Notes: generated by a model from the letters alone, not told the origin. A stretch of DNA of 46,503 nt from Polyangiaceae bacterium (GCA_020848455.1 JADLAB010000490.1:1-46503); one strand, 5' to 3'. Positions 1 to 8,863 are shown, numbered from the stretch's first letter. Program-made: numbers and translations.

Positions 1-520
1 GGAGCTCCGGGGCGAGCGGCGGAAGCGTCGCGACGGGCGCGAGCGCCGCGACCCGCGACGCCGCGAGCGCCGCGCCCCCGGCGTCGACGAGCTCGCCCTT
101 CTGCACGCGCTCCTGCAGGTAGCCGAGCGGCTGGTTCACCTCGTCCTTCAAGGCGGCGTCGTCCGGCGGGGCGAGCAGATCGACCGCGCCGAGCCGCTCG
201 GGCCCCGCGAGCGCCGCGAAGGCCGCGTCGTGCCGCCGCACCGCCTCGGGGTCGAGCACCACCTCGTCGCCGTCCGCACCGAGGCGCCCGAGCCAGTACG
301 CGAGCGTCCGCTCCTCGGGCGCCACGCCCGGCAGAAGCGTGGGCGCCAGCTCGCGCGCCGCGCAGGTCGAGACGGCCCCGCCGTCGCGCTCCCCGTCCTG
401 CCCCGTCGCCGTGGACCGCGGGGGGGCACCGCACGCGCAGAAGAGCGCCACGAGCGCTGCGCACGGCGTGCGCCGTCCGGCGAGGGCGAGCTTCGGGCGA
501 GTGGCTCTCGTGGCGGTCAT
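1..520 (-). CDS. Putative lipoprotein, C-terminus beyond window
   Basis: Reading starts at an ATG at 520 and stays open to the window edge, so only the first 173 codons are visible. The N-terminus has basic residues, then a hydrophobic stretch ending CAALVALFCACG. This reads as a signal peptide with an imperfect lipobox, so export and possible lipidation are inferred. The mature part is Ala/Glu-rich and contains LGADGDEVVLDPEAVRRHD and DEVNQPLGYLQERVQKGEL; I do not recognise a family. The next gene on the same strand (thioredoxin-TPR lipoprotein) lies 123 nt upstream, so the two could be cotranscribed. No ribosome site is obvious before the ATG. Being a real gene is likely from the signal peptide and minus-strand codon use; the function is unknown. 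Confidence 0.6.
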   Translation of the reverse strand, partial: MTATRATRPKLALAGRRTPCAALVALFCACGAPPRSTATGQDGERDGGAVSTCAARELAPTLLPGVAPEERTLAYWLGRLGADGDEVVLDPEAVRRHDAAFAALAGPERLGAVDLLAPPDDAALKDEVNQPLGYLQERVQKGELVDAGGAALAASRVAALAPVATLPPLAPEL

Positions 521-643
521 GCGCTTCACCGAGCGTGGGGCATCCCGGGCGGCGGGCATCCTAGGTGACGCGCTGCGAGTGGGCCACGCATCCTGCACCG
601 GGCGGTCGGGCCGAGGCGGGCACGCGAGCACCCGACGCCGGGC

Positions 644-2110
644 TCAGCGCGCGGAGAGCGCCGCGACCTTGGCGCGCGCCTCGCGCAGCCCCGCCTCCTT
701 CTTCTTCTTCAGCGCCGGCGTGTCGGGCAGCGCCTCGTAACCCTGCACGAGCTCCACGAACGCCTGCCTGGCGGCCTCGAGCTCGCCCATGCGGACGAGC
801 AGGCTCGCGCGCAGCTCCTGGTAGGTCAGGCGCCGCGGTCCGTAGGCGAGCGCGATGGCGCGCTCGACGGCGGTCCGCGCCTCGGGGTAGCGCTTGAGCT
901 GCGACAGCACGCTCGCGTAGCGCGCCCAGGCCTCGTAGGAATCCGGCATGTCGCGCGTGCGAGCGGCGAACATCTGCACGGCATCGTCCCCGCGCCCGAG
1001 CGCCAGGTACGCCCCGAGTCGGCCGTAGTCGAAGACCGCCGCATGGCGCGGCGAGGGTGCCTGTCGCGCCGCCTCCTCCATCAGCGCGAGCCTGCGCTCG
1101 GTCGCGGCGCGCGCCCCCGCCTTGTCGCCGCGCGCGGACAGAGCCTCGGCGAGCGTGCTGAGGGCGTCGGCGCGATCGTCGACGGACGCGTCGGCCGGCG
1201 GGGCGTCGGTGTGCGCCCGGAGGCGCGCGAGAGCCTTGTCCGCGGCGCGGCCGCCGACGTTGCCGCCGACCCGCCCGGCGCACTCGAGCAGCACGTAGGA
1301 GGCGTCGGCCGGCAGCGCCGCCCCCTCGATCTCGTCGAGGTGGCGCGTGCCCACGTCGGCGCACGAGAGCCACCTGCCGCGCCGGTACTCGGCGGCGAGC
1401 CAGCCGTAGAGCACCTCGCTGCGCGCCGGCCAGTCGCGCGGGGCGCGCCGCGCGAGGTCGGCGAAGCGCTGGCTCGCGAGCTGGTACTTGCCGCCCGCCT
1501 GCGCGCGCTTGGCCTCGACGAGGCCGACCACCAGCGGGTCGGTGGAGCCCTGACGCAGCGCCTGGCGCAGCTCCACCGCCTGGCGCACGAAGCGCCTGAG
1601 CTCCGCGACCGAGGCGGCTCCCTGCCAGTAGCCGAGGACCTGCGAGCTCTCCGGATCGAGCAGCAGGAGCGTCGGCCAGACGTTGACGACGTGCTCCTTC
1701 AGGAAGGCCGCGTTCTCGTCGCGGTCGGTGTCGATCGCCGCCATCACCACGTCCGTGCCGAGCGGCACCAGCGACGGGTCGGGCAGCACGTAGTTGCGCA
1801 TGCTGAGGCAGGTGTGACACCACTCGGCCCACGCCTCGACGAACACGAGTCGGCCGCTCGAGCGGGCCTCCGCGAAGGCGGCCGCGAGGTCGTCCTCGAT
1901 GACCGGCAACGACACCGGCGTCGGCTCGGGCCCCTCGGGCTCCGGCACCGGCCCGGGCGGCGCCGGGACCGGCACCGAGGCGGTCGGCGCGAGGGCCGTG
2001 TGGAGGGCGGGCGGCGCGGGAGTCGGCTGCGGCGAGACCGGCGGCAGGGGGTCGCATGCGGCGAGCAGAGTCGCGAGCGCCGCGACGATTGGGGAGCGAG
2101 CCCGAGCCAT
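644..2110 (-). CDS. Thioredoxin-fold lipoprotein with TPR-like C-terminus
   Basis: A 488-residue exported protein. Residues 1-19 form a lipoprotein signal (IVAALATLLAAC, lipid Cys19), followed by a Pro-rich spacer to about residue 70. Residues 75-190 are a thioredoxin-like domain with VEAWAEWCHTC (Cys98 and Cys101), a DTDRDEN stretch and the cis-Pro region VWPTLLLLDPES. This resembles the thioredoxin_7/DsbD-gamma type that handles disulfides outside the cytoplasm. The rest is helical with repeated Ala/Arg-rich pairs resembling tetratricopeptide repeats. ATG 2110 was chosen over an in-frame GTG at 2128 because it starts directly at the signal peptide. The upstream membrane-protein gene ends at 2130, so the two probably form an operon. 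The redox role is inferred from the CxxC; the substrate is unknown. Confidence 0.85.
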   Translation of the reverse strand: MARARSPIVAALATLLAACDPLPPVSPQPTPAPPALHTALAPTASVPVPAPPGPVPEPEGPEPTPVSLPVIEDDLAAAFAEARSSGRLVFVEAWAEWCHTCLSMRNYVLPDPSLVPLGTDVVMAAIDTDRDENAAFLKEHVVNVWPTLLLLDPESSQVLGYWQGAASVAELRRFVRQAVELRQALRQGSTDPLVVGLVEAKRAQAGGKYQLASQRFADLARRAPRDWPARSEVLYGWLAAEYRRGRWLSCADVGTRHLDEIEGAALPADASYVLLECAGRVGGNVGGRAADKALARLRAHTDAPPADASVDDRADALSTLAEALSARGDKAGARAATERRLALMEEAARQAPSPRHAAVFDYGRLGAYLALGRGDDAVQMFAARTRDMPDSYEAWARYASVLSQLKRYPEARTAVERAIALAYGPRRLTYQELRASLLVRMGELEAARQAFVELVQGYEALPDTPALKKKKEAGLREARAKVAALSAR

Positions 2111-2129
2111 CCGCACCAAGGCTAGCACG

Positions 2130-3383
2130 TCAGTCGGCGGCAGCCGGCTCGGGCAGCGCCGCGACGGCGCCCACCGCCATGCGTGCGGGCGCGCGGTGCT
2201 GCAGCGTCCCGAGCGCGCCGAGCAGGGCCTGTCGCCAGCGTCGGGCCGCGCGCTCGCTCGGGAGCCGGCCGAGCGAGTAGGGGCCGAGGTGCGCCGAGCG
2301 CGCCACGAGCTCGTGCGAGGCGGTCAGCTCGACGGCGGTGACCTCCGCCATCGCGAACGCGGCGCCGAAGCGCCCGGACGGAAAGGCATCGACCGCCCCG
2401 GCGCGGCTCGCCCACGGGGCGAAGAGCGCGCGGTCCGCGCCGAGCGACAGCAGGGCCACGCTCGTGGCGCGGTAGCGCAGCGCGAAGTGTGCGATCGTCC
2501 CGAAGGTGTAGATGCCCACGGTGAGCACCGCAGCGCCGGCGCCGTAGCCGATGACGCCCGGGTAGCTCGGCGCCGCGAAGCTCTGCGCCATGAGGTACCA
2601 GCACGGGCCCGCCGCCAAGAGCGACAGCACCGCGAGCGCGAGGTACAGCACCGCCACCTCGCGCGGGCCGCGGCTCGAGTGATCGCGCAGCACCACGAGC
2701 TCGCCCTCGTGCTGGACGCTCCAGGTCGAGAGCTCGCGGGCCGTCAGGCGAGGCTCGCCCTGGTCCCGCGTCCCCTCCGAGGCCGGCTCCGCGTGAGCCC
2801 GCTCGCGTACGCTCGCGTCCACCACGAGCGGCACGGCAAGCCGCTCGACCGCGGCACCGGCGACGCGGAGCGCGAGCGCCGCGGCGGGCCCGGCCTCGGC
2901 ACGCTCCGCCTGGGCGAGGACGAGGCGACCCGGGACCTGCCGCCCGCCGGCCGGTGCGAGCTCGAGCGTCACCTCGACGAGCCAGCGACGCGCGCGACAG
3001 CGCTGGGACGTGCAGCACGGGCGCTCGACGACGGTGGCCGCGACGGAGACGACCGTTGCCGGGATGCGGACGCCCTGCCCCTCGGGCGCGAGCGCCAGCC
3101 CCGCGTCGTCGAGCCGGGCCCAGCGGGGCGCTCGCGGCTCGGGACCGTACAGATCGCCGAGAGCACCCGGCGCGCCTGCCGCGGCGAGCTCGGGCCGGTC
3201 GCCACCGGCGGGCGCGACCGGCGGCGTCAGCAGGCGCAGCAGCACCGGACCCGCCTCGGTGAAGGCGCGATCCATCACCGCCGCGTCGAGCCACGCGTCC
3301 CAGGCGACGGCGTCGGGGGCAAGCTCGAGGGCCGCGAGCGCGCGCGAGGTGGCGCGCTCGAGAGCTGCGCTGGATCCGCTCAT
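2130..3383 (-). CDS. Uncharacterised membrane protein
   Basis: 417 residues, starting at an ATG preceded by GGAGCCC. Two adjacent hydrophobic segments, roughly residues 225-250 (LYLALAVLSLLAAGPCWYLM) and 263-290 (around GAAVLTVGIYTFGTIAHFAL), make a helical hairpin. The flanking N-terminal part carries CCTSQRC (a cysteine cluster) and Ala/Glu-rich sequence. The C-terminal part is Arg-rich and probably cytoplasmic. I do not recognise the family. The gene sits 19 nt before the thioredoxin lipoprotein and 49 nt after the trypsin gene, all on one strand, so a shared envelope-related transcript is possible. No catalytic motif was seen. Confidence 0.75.
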   Translation of the reverse strand: MSGSSAALERATSRALAALELAPDAVAWDAWLDAAVMDRAFTEAGPVLLRLLTPPVAPAGGDRPELAAAGAPGALGDLYGPEPRAPRWARLDDAGLALAPEGQGVRIPATVVSVAATVVERPCCTSQRCRARRWLVEVTLELAPAGGRQVPGRLVLAQAERAEAGPAAALALRVAGAAVERLAVPLVVDASVRERAHAEPASEGTRDQGEPRLTARELSTWSVQHEGELVVLRDHSSRGPREVAVLYLALAVLSLLAAGPCWYLMAQSFAAPSYPGVIGYGAGAAVLTVGIYTFGTIAHFALRYRATSVALLSLGADRALFAPWASRAGAVDAFPSGRFGAAFAMAEVTAVELTASHELVARSAHLGPYSLGRLPSERAARRWRQALLGALGTLQHRAPARMAVGAVAALPEPAAAD

Positions 3384-3432
3384 GAGGGCTCCGCTCTAGA
3401 CCGCCAAGAAGCGATTAGCCCGACCTGATCGT

Positions 3433-4794
3433 TCAGGCTGCGCGCCGGCGGCGACGCCCGAGACCGAGCGCCACGCCGGCGACCGCCGCCCAGGCGAGCC
3501 CGCTCGCGCCGCGCGAGCCCGCGCCGAGGCTGCAGGACGCGCTCGCGACCGTGCCCGTGTAGTTCTGATCCGGGGTGTCGCCCGCCACCCAGCTGTCGCC
3601 GCCCGCGCCGTTCGCGCCGGGGCCGCCGGCGCCCGTTCCCGAGCCGCCGGCACCCGTGGTCGTCGTGGTCGTGGTGGTGGTGGTCGTCGTCGTGCTGCTG
3701 CTCGTCGGGTTGATGCCGCCCTGGCACATCGAGTCGCTGCCGCACTCGGCCTGGCAACCGGTCGTGCACACGCAGTCGAAGATGGCGTTGAAGAGCTGGT
3801 AGCCGGTCGGGTGCTGGTTCACGCACTGCTGCTGGCAGGCCGCGGTGGAGCAGCCTTGCAGGCAGGTGTTGAGCGCCGAGCAGTCGGTGTTGGCGAAGCA
3901 CGCGTCCACCTGGCTCGAGCATGCGCCCACGCCGCTCGTCGCGGCCTCGAAGCACTGGTTGCAGGTGAGCTGCCCCTGCGGCGAGCCGTTGATGTAGGGG
4001 ATGATGAACGTGTTGTAGACCGCGCTCACGCGCCCGCTCACGCCGCCCGCGGTGCAGTCGTTGCTCGTGATGTACGAGGTCACGCCCGCCGCGAGCTCCG
4101 GACCGCTCGTCGTGAGCTGCGTCCCGCCGGAGTCGCCGAAGCAGGTGCCCGTGCCCGGGTCCTCGTAGGCGATGGTGAGCGAGGTCACGTCCTGCAGGGT
4201 GCCGGTGACGTGCCGGCGCTGGGTGTTGCTCGAGTTCGGGTAGCTCGTCATGCCGTAGCCGACGTGCAGCACCTGCTGGCCGACCGCGAGGTTGTCCTGA
4301 GCGGGCGTCATCGCCGGGATGACGGGCGTCGCGGCGCCCACGCCGACGATGCGCACCATCGCGAAATCGAAGACGGCCTGGTTGTAGCCGTTGTGCGCCT
4401 GGTAGTCGTCGATGTTGTAGATGATGGCGCTGCCGGAGTTGTAGTCGTTGCCCTGCGCCACGACGCTGAGATCGGCCCCGACGCAGTGCGCGGCGGTGAG
4501 CACGTAGCCGAAATTCGCGTCCTTGTGCACGATGGTGCCGCTGCAGGCGCTGTTCTGCGACAGGACGGCGACGACGCCTTGGTGCGTGGTGTCGAGCTGG
4601 CCGCCGATGATCCCGTCGCTCGCGACCGCCACCCGGTCGCGCAGGGCGCGCAGGCGCGGATCCGTGGCGCGATCCGAGCAACCGATCGACGAGACGGCCG
4701 CCACGGCGCCGAGCGCCGTGAGGACGAGCGGGCGCCAGGCGACCTCGGCGCGGTCGAGCCCACGCGCCGGACGGGACGGGAAGAAGCGAGCCAT
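3433..4794 (-). CDS. Secreted trypsin-like serine protease with MYXO-CTERM-like tail
   Basis: 453 residues. The S1 protease domain starts at GIIGGQ (about residue 61). The triad is His103 (LTAAHC), Asp143 (DFAMVRI) and Ser222 (FGDSGG). Residues 15-39 are a hydrophobic leader ending SSIGC, either a lipobox or an ordinary signal. After the protease comes a segment of about 80 residues with some 14 cysteines, then SSS and 13 threonines, a Gly/Ala linker, and a C-terminus with one Cys (SASCSLG), a hydrophobic helix and RRRRR. That tail matches the MYXO-CTERM surface-sorting signal of myxobacteria. ATG 4794 is set by a perfect GGAGG at 4801-4805; an in-frame TTG at 4809 overlaps that site and is rejected. 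The gene is active-looking and exported; the substrate is unknown. Confidence 0.93.
   Translation of the reverse strand: MARFFPSRPARGLDRAEVAWRPLVLTALGAVAAVSSIGCSDRATDPRLRALRDRVAVASDGIIGGQLDTTHQGVVAVLSQNSACSGTIVHKDANFGYVLTAAHCVGADLSVVAQGNDYNSGSAIIYNIDDYQAHNGYNQAVFDFAMVRIVGVGAATPVIPAMTPAQDNLAVGQQVLHVGYGMTSYPNSSNTQRRHVTGTLQDVTSLTIAYEDPGTGTCFGDSGGTQLTTSGPELAAGVTSYITSNDCTAGGVSGRVSAVYNTFIIPYINGSPQGQLTCNQCFEAATSGVGACSSQVDACFANTDCSALNTCLQGCSTAACQQQCVNQHPTGYQLFNAIFDCVCTTGCQAECGSDSMCQGGINPTSSSTTTTTTTTTTTTTGAGGSGTGAGGPGANGAGGDSWVAGDTPDQNYTGTVASASCSLGAGSRGASGLAWAAVAGVALGLGRRRRRAA
3655..3705 (-). repeat. Poly-threonine/serine codon tract
   Basis: A run of ACG and ACC codons (13 Thr, then SSS and one more Thr) inside the trypsin gene, between the Cys-rich module and the sorting tail. 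It encodes a flexible, possibly glycosylated linker. ACG and ACC alternate irregularly, so it is not a pure microsatellite. Confidence 0.85.
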
Positions 4795-4826
4795 GCTGTG
4801 CCTCCGCAAGTACGGACTACCGGGCC

Positions 4827-4855
4827 ATTATCGGGACGGCTCCGGCGCGAAGCAA
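4827..4855 (-). promoter_or_regulatory. Sigma70-like promoter for the trypsin gene
   Basis: On the minus strand TTGCTT (4850-4855) and GATAAT (4827-4832) are separated by exactly 17 nt. They lie about 33 nt before the ATG at 4794, with GGAGG in between. The AT-rich hexamers stand out in very GC-rich DNA. No experimental support. Confidence 0.5.
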
Positions 4856-4923
4856 GCGGGCCCGCTCCGGGCGCACAAATCCAGCCGCGCGGCGCGCCGC
4901 GGCCGCTCGGCCAACGGGATGGC

Positions 4924-6651
4924 TCACGGCACGATCGGCTCGGCGACGAGCTCGGCGGGCGCGCCGCCGTCGTCGAGCGGCAGCGTCACCTCGAGCCCGC
5001 GGCCGGGGTAGAACAGATCCGCGAGCCGCCACTCGCGCGCCTTGCCCCCGACCTCGCGGAGCGCGACGCCCCGGACGAGCTCGCCCGTGCCGTTGCGCAG
5101 ACACGCGACGAAGGAGCTCGGTCCGACGCGCACGTCGCACACCGACAGCGGCTGCTGCAGGCGCTCGAGCTCGGCGACGAGCGCCGCGTACTTGCCGCCG
5201 TCGCCGAGCGCGCCGAGCACCTCGGCCGCGCGCGCGTCGCCGAGGTAGCGGAGCAGCATGGCGGCGTGGAGGCGCACCTCGACGAGCTTGGCGCGACCGA
5301 GCGCCGCGACCTTGTCGGCGCTGGCGGGCACGAGCTCGCCCGGGGCGGCGGCCGCCGCGAGCGGCGTCTCGATGCGGAGCTCGGTGCCCTGGCCCTTGAG
5401 GCGCCACTTGACCGCCTCGCCCGGCCCGAGCTTCGGCCAGTACATGCCGCGCTCGACGAAGCCCACGCGCTCGCCGCGCGCGTTGCGGCGCGCGAACGTG
5501 AGGACGGCGGTCACGGGCGCGAGCGGGGTCGTGCCGTTGTTCACGGCCGCCACTTCGAGCTCGAGCCGCGGAGCGCGCGGCGCCCGCGCGCCGCGCCGCC
5601 CGGGCGCATCGTCGAGCTTCACGCGCACGTCGACGCCGGGCTCGAGCCACGGGCCGTCGATCTCACCGCGCCGCGGGACCACCAGGAACGAGAGCTGCGG
5701 GAGCCCGTCGCGCCACAGGGGCGAGTCGAGTCGACCGCACGCGCAGCCCGGGTGCGACGGCACGAGCGCCGCGGCCGCGGTCTCGACGAGCTCGCCCGCG
5801 CCGGCGAGGGCCCCCGAGCGCGCGCTCGCCACCGGCAGCTCGACCGCCCGCACGACGCCGTAGCGCCCGAGCGCCACCGCGAGCGCCACGGCGCCGCCCA
5901 CCGCGACCGCCGACGCGAGCAAGGCGCGGGGCCGCACGCTCGTGCCGAGGAGCCGCCAGAAGGCGCCGAGCGCCCCGGGCAGCGGGAGCTCTCCGGCCTC
6001 GCCGCCGTCGGGCACGAAGTCGAGCGCCGAGGGCTCGAGGGGCTGCGGCTCGAGGCCGAGGCGCGCGCCGAGCTCGCGCTCGAAGCGCCGCGCGAGCAGC
6101 TGCGACAGCGGACCACCCCAGGTGAGCCACGCGCCGAGCCGGCGGAGCGCCGCGAAGGCGACGAGCCCCGCCACGAGGGCCACGGCGCCGAGCCCGACCA
6201 CGCCGCTGGCGAGCGAGCGCGGGACGAGCGCCACAGCGGCGCCCGCGAGGACCGGCGGCACCACCCAGCCGAGCGCGCCGACGAGCCGGCCCGACCAGCG
6301 CCACGCCGACAGAGCGCCAGCGGGCTGCCGGCCGAAGCGCGCGAGGGCGAAGCGGTTGAAGGGCCGCACGACGCGCGGATCGAGCCCGAGGTGCAGGTGC
6401 GGCCCGCGCCGCACGAGCGCCCGCACGGCCGAGTACGGCACCGACATGCGCACGGACTGGCCGAGGCCCGGGAGCACGAAGCCCGAGGCGAAGCGCCCCA
6501 CGCGGCAGAGCTCGATGACGAGCGCGTCGGGGCCGAGCGCGAGCCGCACGATGCCGACGGCATTCGCCTGCGGCGCCGCGCACGCGATCGCCCCGACCGC
6601 GCGCGGGCGCGCAGCCGCCGGGGGCTCGAACGCGGGCTGTGCCAAGGCCAT
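4924..6651 (-). CDS. Uncharacterised polytopic membrane protein with large exported-looking domain
   Basis: 575 residues from ATG 6651. Reading could extend upstream to 6789, but that would cover the divergent FKBP promoter and start, so the shorter form is preferred. The N-terminal 140 residues are soluble-looking. Three hydrophobic segments follow, near residues 145-165 (GALGWVVPPVLAGAAVALV), 172-192 and 265-290 (LLASAVAVGGAVALAVAL). The C-terminal 280 residues contain HPGCACG, a beta-rich part (LELEVAAVNNGTTPLAPVTA, probably Ig-like) and a helical stretch before the end. I recognise no family or catalytic motif. The gene lies upstream of the trypsin gene on the same strand, but a separate promoter in the 129-nt gap suggests independent transcription. 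Confidence 0.8.
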   Translation of the reverse strand: MALAQPAFEPPAAARPRAVGAIACAAPQANAVGIVRLALGPDALVIELCRVGRFASGFVLPGLGQSVRMSVPYSAVRALVRRGPHLHLGLDPRVVRPFNRFALARFGRQPAGALSAWRWSGRLVGALGWVVPPVLAGAAVALVPRSLASGVVGLGAVALVAGLVAFAALRRLGAWLTWGGPLSQLLARRFERELGARLGLEPQPLEPSALDFVPDGGEAGELPLPGALGAFWRLLGTSVRPRALLASAVAVGGAVALAVALGRYGVVRAVELPVASARSGALAGAGELVETAAAALVPSHPGCACGRLDSPLWRDGLPQLSFLVVPRRGEIDGPWLEPGVDVRVKLDDAPGRRGARAPRAPRLELEVAAVNNGTTPLAPVTAVLTFARRNARGERVGFVERGMYWPKLGPGEAVKWRLKGQGTELRIETPLAAAAAPGELVPASADKVAALGRAKLVEVRLHAAMLLRYLGDARAAEVLGALGDGGKYAALVAELERLQQPLSVCDVRVGPSSFVACLRNGTGELVRGVALREVGGKAREWRLADLFYPGRGLEVTLPLDDGGAPAELVAEPIVP

Positions 6652-6730
6652 GGGCCGGTGAAGGTAGCAGGTGGAGCGGCGCGCCGTCACGCGCCGTGGC
6701 CGAACCGCCGCGGGGCGGGCGGCGAAAGGG

Positions 6731-6758
6731 TTGACACCGCGCCGCCGCTGCCTAGAAG
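6731..6758 (+). promoter_or_regulatory. Sigma70-like promoter for FKBP lipoprotein gene
   Basis: TTGACA (6731-6736), a perfect -35 consensus, is followed after 16 nt by TAGAAG (6753-6758), and the ATG is at 6774. The short leader leaves room for the GAAGAGG sequence to act near the ribosome site. The -10 match is weak. Confidence 0.5.
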
Positions 6759-6773
6759 AGGCTGCGAACCACC

Positions 6774-7388
6774 ATGCATTCGACCCCACCCCTGCCCGTG
6801 CTCGCCGCGTTCGCCTTCGCCTTGCTGTCCGCCTGCGGTGACAGGGTGCCCGAGCCCGACCGCCAGGTGCGCTCCGCGGCGCCGAGCGCCTCGGTCGCGA
6901 TCCCGACCAAGCTCGTCACCGAGGACCTCAAGGTCGGCTCGGGCCCCGCGGCCCAGAAGGGCGACACCGTCAAGGTGCGCTACACCGGCTGGTTGCTCCG
7001 CACCCACTTCCGCTTCGACGGCAACGAGGACGGCAAGGGCGAGCCCATGGCGGTGACCATCGGCGAGAGCGACGTCATCAAGGGCTGGCACGAGGGGCTC
7101 GTCGGCATGCAGGCGGGAGGGCGCCGCAAGCTCACGATCCCGGCCGACCTCGCCTACGGAGCAGCCGGCCGGCCGCCCAAGATCCCGAAGGACGCGCCCC
7201 TGCTGTTCGAGGTCGAGCTCGTGTCGATCGAGCCGAAGGGCGCGCCGGCGGGGTCCGGCAGCGCGTCCGCGAGCGCGTCGGCGGCCGCGTCGGGAGCCCC
7301 GGCGGCCTCGGGCGCTCCGGCCGCGTCGGCCGCTCCGGCCGCGTCTGCAGCGCCCGCCGCGACGGCCGCGCCGAAGGCGAGCAAGTAG
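6774..7388 (+). CDS. FKBP-type peptidyl-prolyl cis-trans isomerase, lipoprotein
   Basis: 204 residues. A lipoprotein signal ends at ALLSAC (Cys21). Residues 45-150 form one FKBP domain: DTVKVRYTGWL, a WHEGLVGMQAGGRRKLTIP motif, DLAYGAAG and LLFEVELVSIE. FKBPs catalyse proline isomerisation; here it would act on exported proteins at the membrane surface. Residues 155-204 are a low-complexity tail of Ala, Ser, Gly and Pro (repeats close to GAPAAS and AAPAAS). The canonical GMxxG(E/G)RR segment is present, so activity is plausible. The gene converges on the kinase gene, with only 7 nt between the two stops. Confidence 0.95.
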   Translation: MHSTPPLPVLAAFAFALLSACGDRVPEPDRQVRSAAPSASVAIPTKLVTEDLKVGSGPAAQKGDTVKVRYTGWLLRTHFRFDGNEDGKGEPMAVTIGESDVIKGWHEGLVGMQAGGRRKLTIPADLAYGAAGRPPKIPKDAPLLFEVELVSIEPKGAPAGSGSASASASAAASGAPAASGAPAASAAPAASAAPAATAAPKASK

Positions 7389-7395
7389 AGAAGGC

Positions 7396-8304
7396 TCAGC
7401 CCGGCGGCCAGCCCCGGCGCGAGGACGGCAGCGGCGGGACGTAGCTCGCCGGAGGCTGCCGCAGCACGCGCAGATCCTGCCAAACCTCGCGCGCCGACTG
7501 GTAGCGGTACGCGTCGCGGCGGCGGAGCAGCTTCGCGATCACGTTGCCGACCGCCGTGCCGAGACCCTCGGCGCGCTGCCGGGCGGCGCCCTCGGCGATG
7601 AGGCGCGAGAGCTCCTGGTACGGCACGTCCTCTGGGAAGGCCGGGTAGCCGGTGTGCATGCGGAAGAGCAGCAGGCCGAACTGGTAGAGGTCGCTCTGGC
7701 GCGTCGTGTAGCCCATGGTCACGAGCTCGGGCGTCAGGATCTTCGGGTTCGCCACCTGCGGGCGGAACCAGTGCTGCCCGTCGAGCTGGTGCGACACGCC
7801 GAAGTCGCTGAGCTTGACGGTGGGCTGCGACTTCAGGTTGCTCACGAGCACGTTGCCCACGTGCAGATCGGAGTGCACGAGCCCGGCGTCGTGCAGGTAC
7901 GCGACCGCCATCAGGAGCTGGCGCGCGTACTCGATGAGCACCTCGTCCGGGAAGGGCGCGCCGACGAGCCGGCGCAGGCTCGTGTCGCAGCGCTCGAGCG
8001 CGATGTAAAAGAGGTGGTTGTGCTCGAAGGCGTCGTGAATGTAGACGATGTGCGGGTGGCGGTAGCTCTCGAGCCGCTTCATCTCGGCCTGCCACTCGTG
8101 CTTGACGAGCTCGTAGGCGCGGTTGGCGGGCCGGAACATCTTGAGGGCGTACGGCTGGTCGAACGGGCCGACGCACTCGTAGACCGAGCCGTACTGGCCG
8201 TCGCCGATGAGCTCGCCCACCTGGTAGGCGCCGCGCGCCGACGCGAGCACCGTCCCGGACACGGGGAACGGGATCAGGTGTTGGCCCGTCTGCCAGGAGG
8301 TCAC
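7396..8304 (-). CDS. Ser/Thr protein kinase, non-RD type
   Basis: 302 residues from GTG 8304. The reading frame runs on upstream without kinase sequence and into the TerB-like gene, so the short start is chosen. Kinase motifs run in order: glycine loop IGDGQYGSVYE (33-43), Lys55 (YALKMF), an alpha-C Glu near 70-74, catalytic loop HSDLHVGN (Asp146, Asn151), DFG at 167-169, then PELVTMGYTTRQSDLYQFG. The usual Arg before the catalytic Asp is Ser and the usual Lys is His, so this is a non-RD kinase. The C-terminus is short, with no membrane segment or sensor domain, so it is probably cytoplasmic. It lies 41 nt downstream of the TerB-like gene, a likely operon partner. Confidence 0.92.
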   Translation of the reverse strand: MTSWQTGQHLIPFPVSGTVLASARGAYQVGELIGDGQYGSVYECVGPFDQPYALKMFRPANRAYELVKHEWQAEMKRLESYRHPHIVYIHDAFEHNHLFYIALERCDTSLRRLVGAPFPDEVLIEYARQLLMAVAYLHDAGLVHSDLHVGNVLVSNLKSQPTVKLSDFGVSHQLDGQHWFRPQVANPKILTPELVTMGYTTRQSDLYQFGLLLFRMHTGYPAFPEDVPYQELSRLIAEGAARQRAEGLGTAVGNVIAKLLRRRDAYRYQSAREVWQDLRVLRQPPASYVPPLPSSRRGWPPG

Positions 8305-8345
8305 GACAGCTCGACTGTAGCGCCGATCACCGGGCGAGGAGAGGG

Positions 8346-8804
8346 CTATCGTGTGCGCGGCATCGCGTGGTCCGTGGCCCAGCGCACGAGATCGGCCGCG
8401 TCGGCGTTGTCGACCTCGAGCGCGTCGGCGAGCTCCAGGATGAACTCGCGCTCGGTGGTGCGCACGACCCCGTCGGCGGCCGTGACCGCCGCCGCGAGCG
8501 CGAGGGCGGCCTTGCGCGCCTCGGCGTCGCCGATGCGGGCTCCGAGCCCGCCGAGGCGCGCCTCGCGCCCCTCGCGCCCGACGTCGATCTGGGCCTTCTC
8601 GACGAGCGACGACAGGCGCGCGGAGTTCAGCGCGGCCGCCGCATCGGAGGCACCGGCGAGCTTCGCGATGGTGCGGCACAGAGACGAGCGCTCCTGGGCG
8701 CTGAACTCCCCGTCCGCGTCGGCGGCGAGGTAGAGGAGCTCGACCAGGGCCTCGAGCTGCGACTGCTCGAAGCGGCCCACGGTCGCCGTAGGGTCGAATG
8801 CCAT
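8346..8804 (-). CDS. TerB-like domain protein
   Basis: 152 residues from ATG 8804. It is all-helical, with two similar segments carrying the acidic TerB signature: LLYLAADADGEFSAQERSSL near residues 20-40 and AAAVTAADGVVRTTEREFIL near 107-126. TerB-family proteins bind metal through such Asp/Glu pairs and occur with tellurite-resistance and stress systems, and in many genomes as orphans. No ter operon is present here, so a tellurite role should not be assumed. The next gene downstream is a Ser/Thr kinase and the upstream one a Cys-rich lipoprotein, all on the minus strand with gaps of 41 and 59 nt. Cotranscription is possible. Confidence 0.8.
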   Translation of the reverse strand: MAFDPTATVGRFEQSQLEALVELLYLAADADGEFSAQERSSLCRTIAKLAGASDAAAALNSARLSSLVEKAQIDVGREGREARLGGLGARIGDAEARKAALALAAAVTAADGVVRTTEREFILELADALEVDNADAADLVRWATDHAMPRTR

Positions 8805-8863
8805 GAGCGCATGGCTACACCGGGGCCCCTCGGAAACCAAGCCCGAGCGCACACCCGCGCAGA

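Noticed and set aside
3811-7056. Very long plus-strand open frame (over 1000 codons)
   Set aside because: Antisense to the trypsin and membrane-protein genes. It is Arg/Ala/His-rich without motifs; high GC removes stops in this frame.
8346-8804. Tellurite resistance gene
   Set aside because: Only a TerB-like fold is present; no terC, terD or terZ nearby, so the resistance function is not supported.
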